This document shows positions 40,964 through 50,512 of a stretch of DNA of 64,000 nucleotides, piece after piece. Source of the DNA: CAVUPF01 sp963777915 (GTDB lineage: Bacteria > Actinomycetota > Thermoleophilia > Solirubrobacterales > 70-9); contig CAVZSH010000005.1 in NCBI GenBank assembly GCA_963777915.1, forward strand, positions 248,001 through 312,000, given 5' to 3'. Under the pieces are notes generated by a model that was given only the letters and a program-made list of their open reading frames with translations, made no database searches and had not been told where the DNA came from. Made by a program: the position numbers and the translations under genes. Positions within the stretch are counted from its first letter, which is position 1. Each line of letters opens with the position of its first letter.

Positions 40964-43305
40964 GCCGACACATCTGCAATCAACTCGATGGGCCGCTCGC
41001 TTGATTCCGACTCCATAGAACGGTAGGCAGCTTCGATGACGGCCTGGACGGCAATACCGTCCCTTCCCGTGACGTCAGGTGGGAAGCCTTCGGAGATGGC
41101 AGTGCCAAGCCGCGTAAAAAAAACAGCGCGTATCCGCGGAGGCGGGAGCGTCCCATAGGTTTGCCAGCGACTTGTGCGTAGTCCCGGGATCGCACGCAGA
41201 GAGTAGACTCGAGGCTCTGGCATAACCATTACGTGGCCGGTCTCTCCCCATAGGCCGATCTCGTCATGTGTAGTGCCGCGCACTGAGGAGAACCCGCTCA
41301 GGTTACCCACTGCCCCGTTGTCGAAGCGAATGCCGACGGAGATCGAGTCCTCGATCTCTGCCGAGTTGTTCATGGCTCCTCCGGTCGCCAGTACCGTGTC
41401 CGCCTCGACCCTCCCCAAGTGTCTGATTAAGTCGACATGGTGCGAGAGGTTCATAATCAGCACCCCGCCACCCGCGCCTTGCTTGGATCGGCGCCAATGT
41501 GATTGTATTCTCCCAGAGAATCCACCTAGCCAGTAGGCGGGACTCTTGTCAAGGTAGAGGCGGATGGTGGCCCCCTCAAATCGCCCGATCGCACCACGTT
41601 CGATGAGACGGCGGGAAATGACTACCGAAGGGTCATAACGCTGCGGAAAGCAGACCGAGAGCGCAACACCTGCAGCTTCGGCCGCACAATTCATTTGCAC
41701 CGCGGACTCAAGCGTGTTCGCCAGAGGCTTCTCGACCACTACGTGCTTGCCGGCGGCAATCGCGGTCTCGGCGACTGGGGCGTGTAAATAGTGAGGAACT
41801 GAGACTACCACTGCATCGACATCGGAACGATCGAGCAGCTCTTCGACGGATCCCGTGGCAACAGCACCATACTTCTTAGCCAAGTCCTCAGCGAGCCTAC
41901 GAACAGGATCGAAGCATGCCACCAAGCGGCAGTTTGGGGCGACGGCAATACCGGTCGCATTGTGCACTGCGATGTCGCCGCAGCCAATGAGCCCCAGCCG
42001 AAGGTTTCCCGATGCACCGTCAAATTGATTGCCTAGTTCGAACAACTCGTTGGTCGAACTAGGCCTTCGCCTAATAGGTCGCTTAGCGTCCATCCCCCGT
42101 CCCAAGACGTTGGGTGCGCGTAACAAGTGGCCTGAGGTGACGCGCTCTCGATTAGGCAATAAGCTCCAGTCGAAATGCGCTCCGACTTGGTCGAGACGCT
42201 CAGTTAGTTCCTTGTAGAACAGCGAGGCCTCTCGAGGATCGATACCTGGCCCGATCAAATCTTCTAAGAAGAGTTCGTGTTCCACCAGTTGCTGGAGGAA
42301 AGTTTCACCATGGCGACGGCGAAGATCTTCGCCGGTCTGTTCAGATTCTATGTCGACCGTGTCGACATGTGCACCAACGATTTCAAGGCGCTTCTCGCGG
42401 AAAAGCTCAAGCGGAAAGTTGGCGGTGACCCCTCGAGGCGACCCGAGCAGGACGATTCGGCCGCCCCTTCCGGCGGCCGCAGCCGCGACAGACAGGGCCT
42501 CTGGGTTCCCCGTTGCCTCAAACACCACGGGCGCATTGAGACCTTCAATTCGCGCAGCATCCTCGACTGTAGTTAAGAAGTCCTGCGCTCCCCCGCGGCG
42601 TGCAGCGCTCTCCTTCGAGGTCGTCGTTGCAATCACGGCCCGCGGTGTTGCATTGATAGCAGCAAGACGCAATGCGAGGGCTCCGATCGGACCTGCTCCC
42701 ACAACGGCAAACTCTTGGCCGGCATCGAGCCCAGCCAACCTCACGCCCTGACGACAGATCACACCAAGCTGAATCAACGACGCCGCTTCGAAGCTGATCG
42801 AGTCGGGAATGGGAAATACCTGGGATACGGTCACCGTGGCGAGGGAGGCGTGGGCAACCCCAGTGACGGCGACCCGATCTCCGGGTCTGATGCCGTAGAC
42901 ATTCCGGCCGACCGCTCGAACGATCCCTGCGCTTGAGTATCCCGGTCTACCGAGGATACCCACAGCTGTGTTGGGGAGTTTCAGATATTGAGCCCGCTCC
43001 GTCCCGGGGCTGATTGCACTCGACTCAATCCGGACAGAAACCCGTCCCTTTCCGGGACGTGGTACCTCGATCGGTACCAACTCAGCGTAGCCGGCACCAG
43101 TCCAAGCGATCCCTGAGGCGGTGTCGAGAGTTCGGCGATTGAGCGCTGCCTGGGCACGCGCATAGATCCACCAGAGGGTGTCGCGCTGAGCCTCCTCAAG
43201 ACTCTTTGGCGTGTAGCCGATTCGGTAGAGTCGGGTGAGAACCTCTTCCATTCCGCGTGATTTGAGGTCGTTCAGGGTGCTAACCATGGGCGCAGAAGCT
43301 AGCAA
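40960..43305 (-). CDS. Two-domain oxidoreductase: medium-chain dehydrogenase fused to Gfo/Idh/MocA domain
   Basis: A 781-residue fusion. The N-terminal part (about 60-380) is a zinc-type medium-chain dehydrogenase: VSVRIESSAISPGTERAQYL, RPGYSSAGIVRAVGRNVYGI-RPGDRVAV and AGQEFAVVGAGPIGALALRL (NAD(P) loop). The C-terminal part (about 435-781) is a Gfo/Idh/MocA oxidoreductase: LRLGLIGCGDIAVHNATGIA, AVVVSVPHYLHAPVAETAIA and GKHVVVEKPLANTLESAV. Such bi-domain enzymes occur in polysaccharide loci, where they are thought to oxidise and reduce a sugar in two steps; the exact substrate is not known. The start could be M1 or the Met six codons in. It is followed by an overlapping dehydrogenase-like gene. 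Confidence 0.82.
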   Translation of the reverse strand: MLASAPMVSTLNDLKSRGMEEVLTRLYRIGYTPKSLEEAQRDTLWWIYARAQAALNRRTLDTASGIAWTGAGYAELVPIEVPRPGKGRVSVRIESSAISPGTERAQYLKLPNTAVGILGRPGYSSAGIVRAVGRNVYGIRPGDRVAVTGVAHASLATVTVSQVFPIPDSISFEAASLIQLGVICRQGVRLAGLDAGQEFAVVGAGPIGALALRLAAINATPRAVIATTTSKESAARRGGAQDFLTTVEDAARIEGLNAPVVFEATGNPEALSVAAAAAGRGGRIVLLGSPRGVTANFPLELFREKRLEIVGAHVDTVDIESEQTGEDLRRRHGETFLQQLVEHELFLEDLIGPGIDPREASLFYKELTERLDQVGAHFDWSLLPNRERVTSGHLLRAPNVLGRGMDAKRPIRRRPSSTNELFELGNQFDGASGNLRLGLIGCGDIAVHNATGIAVAPNCRLVACFDPVRRLAEDLAKKYGAVATGSVEELLDRSDVDAVVVSVPHYLHAPVAETAIAAGKHVVVEKPLANTLESAVQMNCAAEAAGVALSVCFPQRYDPSVVISRRLIERGAIGRFEGATIRLYLDKSPAYWLGGFSGRIQSHWRRSKQGAGGGVLIMNLSHHVDLIRHLGRVEADTVLATGGAMNNSAEIEDSISVGIRFDNGAVGNLSGFSSVRGTTHDEIGLWGETGHVMVMPEPRVYSLRAIPGLRTSRWQTYGTLPPPRIRAVFFTRLGTAISEGFPPDVTGRDGIAVQAVIEAAYRSMESESSERPIELIADVSA

Positions 43306-43510
43306 CTTACCGTCACGAGCGGTGGTTCAGCCCGTAGGGATTGACCTCCGTTGAGCTGTCGCAGTTACGCGCTATAGTTCAGGAGGGCTTGTCAGCACGC
43401 AGGTGCCGTAGTCCTTGCTCCCGAGACATGCGCCGATCTCGTGGATCAGTCTAAAGACCCGGATGTGGATTAACGGTCAAAGGCAGCAAGCGTCTGCGGT
43501 GAGCCCCGAC

Positions 43511-43665
43511 CTGGGGCATGTTGAGCTTTCTCAGTGAAGGCAAGCGGTCGCTGGGCAATCCGCTGAAACGAGCCTCGGCATTGTCTTGGCGAGATGCTCC
43601 TCAAGCCGCATCTGCCGCTTTAGGGTGTTGAACACCGACTCAATAATCAATGGGCCGACTTCAGG
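43511..43665 (-). pseudogene. Degenerate transposase remnant (IS982-like C-terminus)
   Basis: On the reverse strand, PLIIESVFNTLKRQMRLEEH-LAKTMPRL resembles the C-terminal signature of IS982/IS5-type transposases (IESVFxxLKxxxxLExHxARTxxGL). After a frame change the text continues RIAQRPLAFTEKAQ, matching the usual RIAQRxLALTA. No full frame, start or terminal repeat remains. The rest of the gap from 43306 to 44047 shows no gene that I can support. Confidence 0.5.
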
Positions 43666-44047
43666 GTTTCGGGCCAGCTGAATATGGCTTGGACGAGAAG
43701 CTGCGGAAGCCGACACATGACGCAATCCGATCGAGTGTCGTAGAGTATTTACCGGGCAAGGTCTACGACAACGCCGAGGTCCGAGACCCGGTCGCTGACT
43801 GCGAGATCACGCGGAACATCCGCGCCGCGATAAGTAGGTGTGACTAAAAAGCTAACTCCCAGCGGGGACATCTGCCGATGGGTCACCGAAGCCACCCACT
43901 CTTGCCTGATGCGCCACTGCGGAACCTTCGGTCGCTGGCGAAGAAAGCCATGAATCATTTCGCTCTAACACAACTCGCCAGTGGTCTGACCGCGTTCAAG
44001 TAGGCTCAACTTAGCAGATCCTCGCAGCCGCCAAACCGGAGGATGCT

Positions 44048-45034
44048 CTAAGCACTCTTAAGCCAACGAGAGACGTTCAGTCCGGTTAGCTCTCCCACTC
44101 GCTCAATATCATCCTGGTAAGCCTCCATTAATTCCGCTCGTAGATCAGTTGAAAGCACAGATGGGCGCTCAAGGTTCGTGTTCTGGGCGTTAAGCAAGCC
44201 ACGTCGTAGTCGATCTGGCATGCGGTTGATAAGCCACTTCAATCGTCTATCGGAGGTATTGTTGGGATCCTGCGGTGCGGGAGTAATGCGGCGGGTAAGC
44301 CATTGTAAACTCTCGCTTCTCGGCATGCCGCCAACGTTTAGGCGGGTTGACAGATCCTGTGAAACCGTATCGTCAACGCCGAGGAATTTATAAATATCTG
44401 TAACAGTGGGATAAGGATCATCATCGTACTCCTCATAAAGGTACCATCGAATTTGCCCACGACTAAAGTGAGTGAGATACTTCTCAAGCTGGATTCCATA
44501 GAAGCCCTTTTCTTTATACCTCCAACTCACTGACCAGCCGCTTGCATTCCGTGTCCCTTCCTCCGCGAGGGCAGCTCGAAAGTCACGTAGAGGCTCTCGA
44601 CCGTCGCGACGGAGATGGAGAAAGTTAGAGTAAGCTCGGTCGACAGGGTTTCGGAGGATCGCAATCAATTTCACATCGGGAATCAGGTGCTTGATCTTCT
44701 CGGCTGCGTTTGCGTCGTAGAGGTAGCTGGTCGAAGCCTCGCCACGAGCAATCACATGTTGTCCCTCCGCAAAGAGGGTTTCGTACTCGTGGAGGTCGGT
44801 GATCACCTGCGCGGTTTCATCCCCAGGTCCAGATGTGTCTCGGAACGCATTCTCGGCGGTAAAGTATGCTGGCTCCTTAACCGGACTCATAAATATATCG
44901 GGATGCCTGGAGAGTGCATAATAGAGCGCCGTGGTTCCGGCCTTCTGGGCGCCAATAATTAGGAAATTTGGTAGGCGCGTCACGTGTGAAGCCATCGAAG
45001 TCAAGGGGTGATCCATATTGCAGGCCTTTACCAA
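44048..45034 (-). CDS. Sulfotransferase domain protein (heparan-sulfotransferase type)
   Basis: A 328-residue PAPS-dependent sulfotransferase. The 5'-phosphosulfate loop is NFLIIGAQKAGTTALYYALS. The 3'-phosphate-binding segment is VKLIAILRNPVDRAYSNFLH, with Arg and Ser in the RNPVDRAYS pattern typical of carbohydrate sulfotransferases. SPVKEPAYFTAENAF adds the KEP catalytic-region motif. The C-terminal helices are normal for length. It probably sulfates a sugar of the surface polysaccharide. Its closest style is to the NDST/heparan group, unlike the sulfotransferase at 33440-34405. Start codons at residues 1, 7 and 14 are all possible. Base composition is richer in A/T than the left half of the window. 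Confidence 0.87.
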   Translation of the reverse strand: MVKACNMDHPLTSMASHVTRLPNFLIIGAQKAGTTALYYALSRHPDIFMSPVKEPAYFTAENAFRDTSGPGDETAQVITDLHEYETLFAEGQHVIARGEASTSYLYDANAAEKIKHLIPDVKLIAILRNPVDRAYSNFLHLRRDGREPLRDFRAALAEEGTRNASGWSVSWRYKEKGFYGIQLEKYLTHFSRGQIRWYLYEEYDDDPYPTVTDIYKFLGVDDTVSQDLSTRLNVGGMPRSESLQWLTRRITPAPQDPNNTSDRRLKWLINRMPDRLRRGLLNAQNTNLERPSVLSTDLRAELMEAYQDDIERVGELTGLNVSRWLKSA

Positions 45035-45955
45035 AAGCTATCGTACGGGGCGCTGCATCACAAGACAAGAGGTTGTTACGATATGTCGGCTCCTTGAATC
45101 ACGGAGGAGCATGGTAGCGTGGTCACGTCGTAGAAGTGGTGCAGTGAGCACGGAGCCGGAACGAAGTTCGGGCCACCGTAGGCCCGGGACTTGTAGATTG
45201 AATAATCTAATCTCAACTCTCTAGCTGTGACTGGACGCCAAGCAGCTCAAGGTGCACGATTGCGGCCGCGTCTATCCGTAGGCGCTCATGATCGCCTACG
45301 ATGCGCACGTCCACTCGGCACGACTTGGTCTACACCCTATGCGAGTTTTCAACGTCGACGGGTTTAAGCGATCGACATAAAGAGTGTCCGCGAGCTAGCG
45401 TTTGAGCCCACTACCAGAATTAAAGTCGGAATCCGACCCTCTGGGATTGTAGAGTGCGTCAGGAGGCGTGGATACTCAAGGGGAGTCTTTCCCCACGGCG
45501 TACGCCTTACTTCTCCCTCGATAAGCGCACGTGCCTTCGATGAAGCGGTGGGACCTAAGGTCTGCAAAGGAAGGGAGGGCATGCTTGGCTCACAAACACA
45601 ACAATAGCTCTAAGATGCCAGATCAGAGAGATCGACGGGAGTCCGAGCGGACGCTCTAGTCAGCTTGGTCGAGGATACGCGGCCGATCTGCCGATACAGT
45701 TAGAGTGCCCGACTGCGATGACTCGTTATCGGGCGGAAAAGATATCGGAAGTCCCAATAATGTCTGCCGAGCGCGGGCGAAGACCACTTGCCAGATTTCG
45801 CCATCCATAGCGGCAACAGATGCCCGACACGAGTCCAACTCCAACATGATAATGCCTCAACGCTACAGGGGAACACGATTCAGACGAGCGCCTTGGCATA
45901 TCTGCTGGGCTAGCGATTCTGCTCTCTATCTTTCAGTGGCTATCCCAAACTTCTT
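45035..45955. other. Long non-coding gap, possibly decayed sequence
   Basis: About 0.9 kb between divergent genes. Frames here are short and none gives a recognisable domain; the base composition is mixed and A/T-richer than the surroundings. It probably contains the promoter of the membrane-protein pair to the right and debris from past insertions. No repeat or RNA gene was recognised. Confidence 0.4.
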
Positions 45956-47875
45956 TTGAGCAGCACAGCACACACCCAGCAGCCACGCAGGCGCGATAGC
46001 CGTGCTCTCCTCGTGCCGCTAGCCATCGTCTTGCTCGGCCTACTAACACTGGCGCAGGCCGTTGTCACGGATGCCAGCCGCAACCATTATCCCTGGGCAG
46101 AAATTGTCTACTGGCTTAGCATCAGCGTGATGGTGCTTACAGTTATTGGACTTCAAATTTCAACCATACCTGCCCCTAAGGAGCGGTTGGTGTTGGTCGT
46201 GGCTCTAGGGGTATCGCTATATGGCGTGAAGTTGTTGGCAAATCCTACTGGGTTTACCTTCTTTGATGAGCTGTCGCATGCGCGCACGACGCTTGACATT
46301 TTTAACACAGGTCACCTCTTGCATCCAAATCCGCTCCAACCCATTAGTCCGTACTACCCTGGTCTCAAGATCGTAACTGCCGCATTTGCGCGACTGACAG
46401 GGCTGTCACTGTTTGTTAGCGGCATAGCAATTATTGGCATCGGAAGGGTTGTGCTAGTGGCAGCGCTGTATGCAATCTTTAAGGAAGTCTCACACTCAAG
46501 CCGGGTCGCGGGTATTGCGACCGTACTGTATATGACGAATCCCAGCTTTCTGTATTTCGATGCGCAGTTCTCCTACGAGAGTTTCGCGCTTCCACTTGCG
46601 GCTGTAGCACTGTTATTGACTCTTCGCTGGATGCGGCTTTCCCCTGAACGAGCTGCTCGACCTCTTTTAGTGTGCGCTGCCGGCATTACCGCAGCTGTGG
46701 TTGTCACGCACCATGTGACTAGCTATCTATTAGTGGTGTTCATGCTTGGTCTCTGTGTGTGTGCTCTTATCGCTCGCCGATGGGGTGGAACTAGCCGCCC
46801 CCCCTGGCAGCTGACATTGTTTGCCGGAGTAGCGGCTGTGGCCTGGTTAACCGGTGTTGCATCTTCGACCGTGCCCTACTTGACCAGCGTTCTTGGACCG
46901 GCTGTCACCGGTCCAATACATGTGATTACCGGGGGGGAAACTGCCCGCGCCGCATTTGCCGAAAGTACCGGCGCGGCGGCCACGCCGGTATGGCTGAAGG
47001 CGACGGCGTTTGCGTCGGTGCTTATCGTCGTTGCCTGCCTTCCATATGGCTTGGCGCTCGCCTGGCGCCGCCGTTCCGATGCCCAGATACTTTTTTTTGG
47101 CGCGGTCGCGGTGGGTTATTTACCCGCTCAGGCTCTCCGGCTTACCGGAGCAGGAGTAGAGACGTCGAACCGGGCGGCTGAGTTCGTGTTTATCGGGGTA
47201 GGATTTCTCATTGCTCTTCTTATTGTGCATGCCCTAGATAACCTGGCACTGCCGTCAATCCGCGTTTGGCGAGCCCAGCGGGATGCCAGGATTCGCTTAG
47301 CAAAAGCAAAAGCGCGGATCATATTTCCGCTAGTTGCCTTATTGACTGTTGCTATCCTCACCGTGGGTGGCGTAACAATTCTATGGCCGCCCTATGCGCG
47401 ACTCCCTGGGCCTTACCTTCCCGGGGCTGATGTTCGCCAGGTTAGTCCACAAGGGATTGCCGCAGCCGAATGGATGCGGAAGTATCTCGGACCTCACCAC
47501 CAAGTCCTTACGGACCGCACGACAGGCCAGCTGTTGGGCTACTATGGAGAACAAGATCCCGCCAATGGATCGGGAGAAAGCGCAATTGGGCCGCTTCCCC
47601 TTGTGAGTGTTTTATTTAGTCCAAAGGTAACTGTTGCGGACAGAGAACTATTGCGATCCAAGCGAGTCGCTTATATTGTTATAGATCGACGCCTTGCAAC
47701 AGGTCTTCCTGCCCGTGGTTGGTATTTTGCTTCGTTCGAGCCTGGGGCTTTTGAATATAAGCGGCCAATCCCGATTAAGCTGTTGACAAAGCTCGTTCGT
47801 ACACGCGGTGTCACGCTCATATACGACAATGGCCCAATCCAAATTTACGACGTGCGTGATCTCAGTCGATCATGA
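45956..47875 (+). CDS. Polytopic membrane protein, GT-C glycosyltransferase-like
   Basis: A 639-residue protein (TTG start) with about 11-13 helices and a C-terminal soluble domain of about 150 residues. The first extracytoplasmic loop holds FTFFDELSHARTTLDIFNTG, an acidic DE motif of the kind used by GT-C enzymes to hold a lipid-phosphate sugar donor. It continues LQPISPYYPGLKIVTAAFAR, and a His-rich segment follows (VVVTHHVTSYLLVVFMLGL). The C-terminal part (DVRQVSPQGIAAAEWMRKYL, GPHHQVLTDRTTGQLLGYYG) resembles the globular domain of such transferases. It may transfer a sugar to the glycan on the outer face. The family assignment is tentative. It overlaps the next gene by four bases. Confidence 0.65.
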   Translation: MSSTAHTQQPRRRDSRALLVPLAIVLLGLLTLAQAVVTDASRNHYPWAEIVYWLSISVMVLTVIGLQISTIPAPKERLVLVVALGVSLYGVKLLANPTGFTFFDELSHARTTLDIFNTGHLLHPNPLQPISPYYPGLKIVTAAFARLTGLSLFVSGIAIIGIGRVVLVAALYAIFKEVSHSSRVAGIATVLYMTNPSFLYFDAQFSYESFALPLAAVALLLTLRWMRLSPERAARPLLVCAAGITAAVVVTHHVTSYLLVVFMLGLCVCALIARRWGGTSRPPWQLTLFAGVAAVAWLTGVASSTVPYLTSVLGPAVTGPIHVITGGETARAAFAESTGAAATPVWLKATAFASVLIVVACLPYGLALAWRRRSDAQILFFGAVAVGYLPAQALRLTGAGVETSNRAAEFVFIGVGFLIALLIVHALDNLALPSIRVWRAQRDARIRLAKAKARIIFPLVALLTVAILTVGGVTILWPPYARLPGPYLPGADVRQVSPQGIAAAEWMRKYLGPHHQVLTDRTTGQLLGYYGEQDPANGSGESAIGPLPLVSVLFSPKVTVADRELLRSKRVAYIVIDRRLATGLPARGWYFASFEPGAFEYKRPIPIKLLTKLVRTRGVTLIYDNGPIQIYDVRDLSRS

Positions 47876-48645
47876 GGTTCATACGTAGTTATAGTACTCT
47901 ACTGGTAGTGCTGTCAGCTGCAGGCTCCGCGACTGTAGTGTTGACGGTTCCAAGCGGAGCACCTGAGCGCATCGTTGCGGGAGTCGTGTTAGTGTTGGTG
48001 GCTCCATGGGCTGCCGCCGGTCGCCTTGCTGTCGTCCACCGTGGCCAATTGGACGAGAGTCGGCTCGCGGTGTCCGGTGGTCTTTATCTCGCTGCGGTCG
48101 TATTGGTCGGCTTGGGTCTCTCTGCGACGTCAGTCGGACTAACTACCAGTGATGCCACGGCAGGAGCTGTTGTAATCACCCTGATGTTTTCGGCCGGTAA
48201 CTTCGGTGCGGCTGAATCGAAAGTATCCCGCCTAGGGTTATCGACGCTTGGCGTGCTATCGATTCTTATTGCGGCTGGCCTTGCGATAATGGCGATTGTG
48301 GTCGCGCGTCACGGTGCTTTGTCACAGGCACGTAGAGAATACGTTGGTGCGGCGTTTTTGATTCGTCGTGGTCGGAACTTAGACGTTGGCTTAGAAAATG
48401 CTGGGAGTAGTGCTGTTAAATCTGCCGTTCTCGTTATCGAAAGAGGTGAAAGACGCCACGCAATGGTGACCATACCAGCGGATGGAGTTAAGATTATCCC
48501 TGGCCTAATCCACTCTAAGTATATATCGGGACCTGCACTTTCGAAAGTGAATGGTCTGGCGCCATTCAAGATTTATGTATCAACTCAAATTGACGGCCGA
48601 AAACGGCGCCAAGGACTGGAGCTATCGTCCGATCCATTGAGGTAG
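47872..48645 (+). CDS. Membrane protein with C-terminal Ig-like domain (DUF1616-like layout)
   Basis: A 257-residue protein with an N-terminal four- to five-helix block (STLLVVLSAAGSATVVLTV, VLVLVAPWAAAGRLAVVH, GGLYLAAVVLVGLGLSATSV, LSTLGVLSILIAAGLAIMAI). A beta-rich domain follows outside the cell (FLIRRGRNLDVGLENAGSSA then VKSAVLVIERGERRHAMVTI). This layout recalls DUF1616-type proteins but I am not certain. Its ATGA overlap with the GT-C-like gene says they are expressed together and may form one membrane assembly. The stop is 72 bases from the left end of an IS3-family element. No catalytic motif is visible. Confidence 0.6.
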   Translation: MRFIRSYSTLLVVLSAAGSATVVLTVPSGAPERIVAGVVLVLVAPWAAAGRLAVVHRGQLDESRLAVSGGLYLAAVVLVGLGLSATSVGLTTSDATAGAVVITLMFSAGNFGAAESKVSRLGLSTLGVLSILIAAGLAIMAIVVARHGALSQARREYVGAAFLIRRGRNLDVGLENAGSSAVKSAVLVIERGERRHAMVTIPADGVKIIPGLIHSKYISGPALSKVNGLAPFKIYVSTQIDGRKRRQGLELSSDPLR

Positions 48646-48747
48646 TTAACAGCATCGGGCATCGGCTATAAGCTAGAGGTATGTTCTAGCGATGCTCTAG
48701 TCCATTAAGCAGCTCGGTGAGCCGGACCAGGTTCCACGGAGACCGTT

Positions 48748-49656
48748 TTAGTTGGATCCAATCTTCATTTTGAGAGAGATCAGTTGATCCTCCTGAGCAA
48801 CGTATAGGTCCTCGAACTCAGCGGGAGAGACATCGCCGAGAGATTCATGCAGGCGGTCGTTGTTGAACCAGGCGACGTACTCGACCACGGCCAACTCGAG
48901 CTGGGTGCGGGAGCGCCAGACCCGATCGGCGATCAGCTCGGTCTTGAAGGAGTCGACGAAGCTCTCGGCCATCGCGTTGTCATAGGCATCGCCGACGGTG
49001 CCGACCGAGGCCATGACGCCGTGGTCGGTGAGCTCCTGGGTGTAGTCGGCAGAGGTGTATTGAGAGCCGCGGTCGGTGTGGGCGACCAGCTCAAGGTCGG
49101 CGCCAGGACCACGCTGGCCGAGGGCCATCCGCAGCGCGTCGAGCACCAGGTCGGTGCGCATGTGGGAGGCGAGCTGCCAGCCGATCACCTTGCGGGAGAA
49201 GGCGTCGATCACGAATGAGAAGAACGAGGCGCCCTCCCAGGAGCGCAGGTAGGTGAAGTCCCCGACCCAGAGCCGGTTGGGCCTCGTGGCGCTGAAGTCG
49301 CGCTGCACCAGGTCGGGCCGGCGCAGGGCCGAGGGGTCAGGCGTTGTCGTGCGCCAGGGGCGCCCACGACGCTTGGCACCTTGGATCCCGGCTTCTCGCA
49401 TCAGCCGCGCCACCCGGCCCCTGCCGACCTCCTCGCCCTGCCGGCGCAGGGCGATCCAGATCCGCCGGTAGCCGTAGGCGCAGTAGTTGGCCTCGTGGAC
49501 CTCGGCGATGCGACGGCTGAGGCGCTCGTCCTCAAGCGATCGGGGTGAGCGCCTGCCTTTGGCGCGTTGGTAATAGGCGGAGGCCGATATCTCCAGGGTG
49601 GTACAGATCGGCTCGACCCCGAAGCGCTCGCGGTGCTCGTCGACGAACACGCTCAC
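48748..49656 (-). CDS. IS3-family transposase OrfB (integrase core)
   Basis: A 302-residue DDE integrase. The HTH_21-type N-terminus (LSRRIAEVHEANYCAYGYRR) is followed by the rve domain: RPNRLWVGDFTYLRSWEGAS with the first Asp, LELVAHTDRGSQYTSADYTQ with the second, and YDNAMAESFVDSFKTELIAD with the catalytic Glu. The GTG start overlaps the orfA stop (GTGA), so it can be translated by coupling. I see no classical A-rich slippery sequence for the frameshift-made fusion protein at this overlap. It catalyses cut-and-circularise transposition together with OrfA. Confidence 0.95.
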   Translation of the reverse strand: MSVFVDEHRERFGVEPICTTLEISASAYYQRAKGRRSPRSLEDERLSRRIAEVHEANYCAYGYRRIWIALRRQGEEVGRGRVARLMREAGIQGAKRRGRPWRTTTPDPSALRRPDLVQRDFSATRPNRLWVGDFTYLRSWEGASFFSFVIDAFSRKVIGWQLASHMRTDLVLDALRMALGQRGPGADLELVAHTDRGSQYTSADYTQELTDHGVMASVGTVGDAYDNAMAESFVDSFKTELIADRVWRSRTQLELAVVEYVAWFNNDRLHESLGDVSPAEFEDLYVAQEDQLISLKMKIGSN

Positions 49657-49955
49657 CTCGCTCGGCGTGGGTCGAGCTCGGCGGCGAAAAACGCTGAGGC
49701 GCTCTTGAGGATTTCATTGGCCCGGCGCAGTTCGCGCACCTCAGCGCGCAGCTCCTTCAGCTCCTCGCGCTCCTGGCTGCTCAGCAACTCCTTGCGAACG
49801 CCCGCGTCGGCCTCAGCCCTTCGCACCCACTTGCGCAGGGTCTCGTGGTGGATGCCCAGGTCGCGAGCTACGTGGGCGATTGGGCGGCCGGAGTCAAAGA
49901 CCATCCGGGCACCGCGATCGAGCAGCTCATCGGGGTATTTCTTCTGTCGTGGCAT
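49653..49955 (-). CDS. IS3-family transposase OrfA (HTH subunit)
   Basis: A 100-residue DNA-binding subunit. It opens MPRQKKYPDELLDRGARMVF, has an HTH (IAHVARDLGIHHETLRKWVR) and ends in a heptad-patterned leucine-zipper-like helix (SQEREELKELRAEVRELRRA) that pairs it with OrfB. It is the upstream gene of the element. The composition is GC-rich, unlike the A/T-richer genes on either side, as expected for an inserted element. Confidence 0.93.
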   Translation of the reverse strand: MPRQKKYPDELLDRGARMVFDSGRPIAHVARDLGIHHETLRKWVRRAEADAGVRKELLSSQEREELKELRAEVRELRRANEILKSASAFFAAELDPRRAR

Positions 49956-50025
49956 GGCTTGGGAGTTCCCTTCTTCCAGGTAGGAATCCTGGTTTCTGGG
50001 TCTCCGTCAAACCTGGCCTGGCTCA

Positions 50026-50512
50026 CGGCGACTGGCTTGCGCTTGGGTGGGTTTGGCGAGGGCAAGTTCAGATGCGGTCAGCGTCCATCGAGTCCGTCAA
50101 ATAGATAGAGTTCGAGGTCTAGTATTGGCTGCGAGTGCTTGGCGCCGGAGCCGCAGGTGGCGTGTTCGGCGAACTCCGAGCGCTTCATCTTTGGAGGGAG
50201 ACTGGACGGGGCCGGAGTAGCGACGACAGGCGCAGGTCATCCCACCGGAAAGGGCGCCGATCCAGCCAGATATACCAGCCCCCAAGATAGGTGGGGAGGC
50301 CTTCGGGACTCGTTTGACATGCTAGATAATCAAGAAGCCCAGGTGAGGCGGTGGCCGAGCCGCGCTGTCTGATGAAACGAAGGAAGGTGCCCTTCGGAGG
50401 TGGTGGCAGAATCTGGCTACGGCAGGCCGGATCACTTTTGCGTCGGCAATCCGGGGTCGTTGCCGCGTAGAATGAGTGCCGTGGATACGGTTGATCAACG
50501 TGTCGCTGGATT
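50026..50512. other. Gap between the IS3 element and the GH26 gene
   Basis: About 0.5 kb without a supportable gene. Frames in both directions lack domains. It should contain the promoter of the GH26 gene to its right; I could not single out a convincing -35/-10 pair. Confidence 0.35.

Larger units (their letters stand above)
48718..50025 (-). mobile_element. Complete IS3-family insertion sequence with 3-bp target duplication
   Basis: The ends are imperfect inverted repeats beginning TGAGCC: 48718-48743 and, inverted, 50000-50025, matching at 22 of 26 places and sharing CCAGGTT and ACGGAGACC. The trinucleotide CGG lies directly outside both ends (48715-48717 and 50026-50028), a typical IS3-family target duplication. 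The 1308-base length and the two overlapping genes orfA/orfB fit the family. All parts are intact, so it could still be active and its insertion is probably recent. Confidence 0.93.

Noticed and set aside
43650..43847. A 65-codon + strand frame in the gap
   Set aside because: It lies opposite the transposase remnant, which explains the openness, and resembles no known protein.
49600..49700. Programmed frameshift between IS3 orfA and orfB
   Set aside because: No A-rich slippery heptamer or stimulating hairpin was seen at the overlap; GTGA coupling explains orfB translation.
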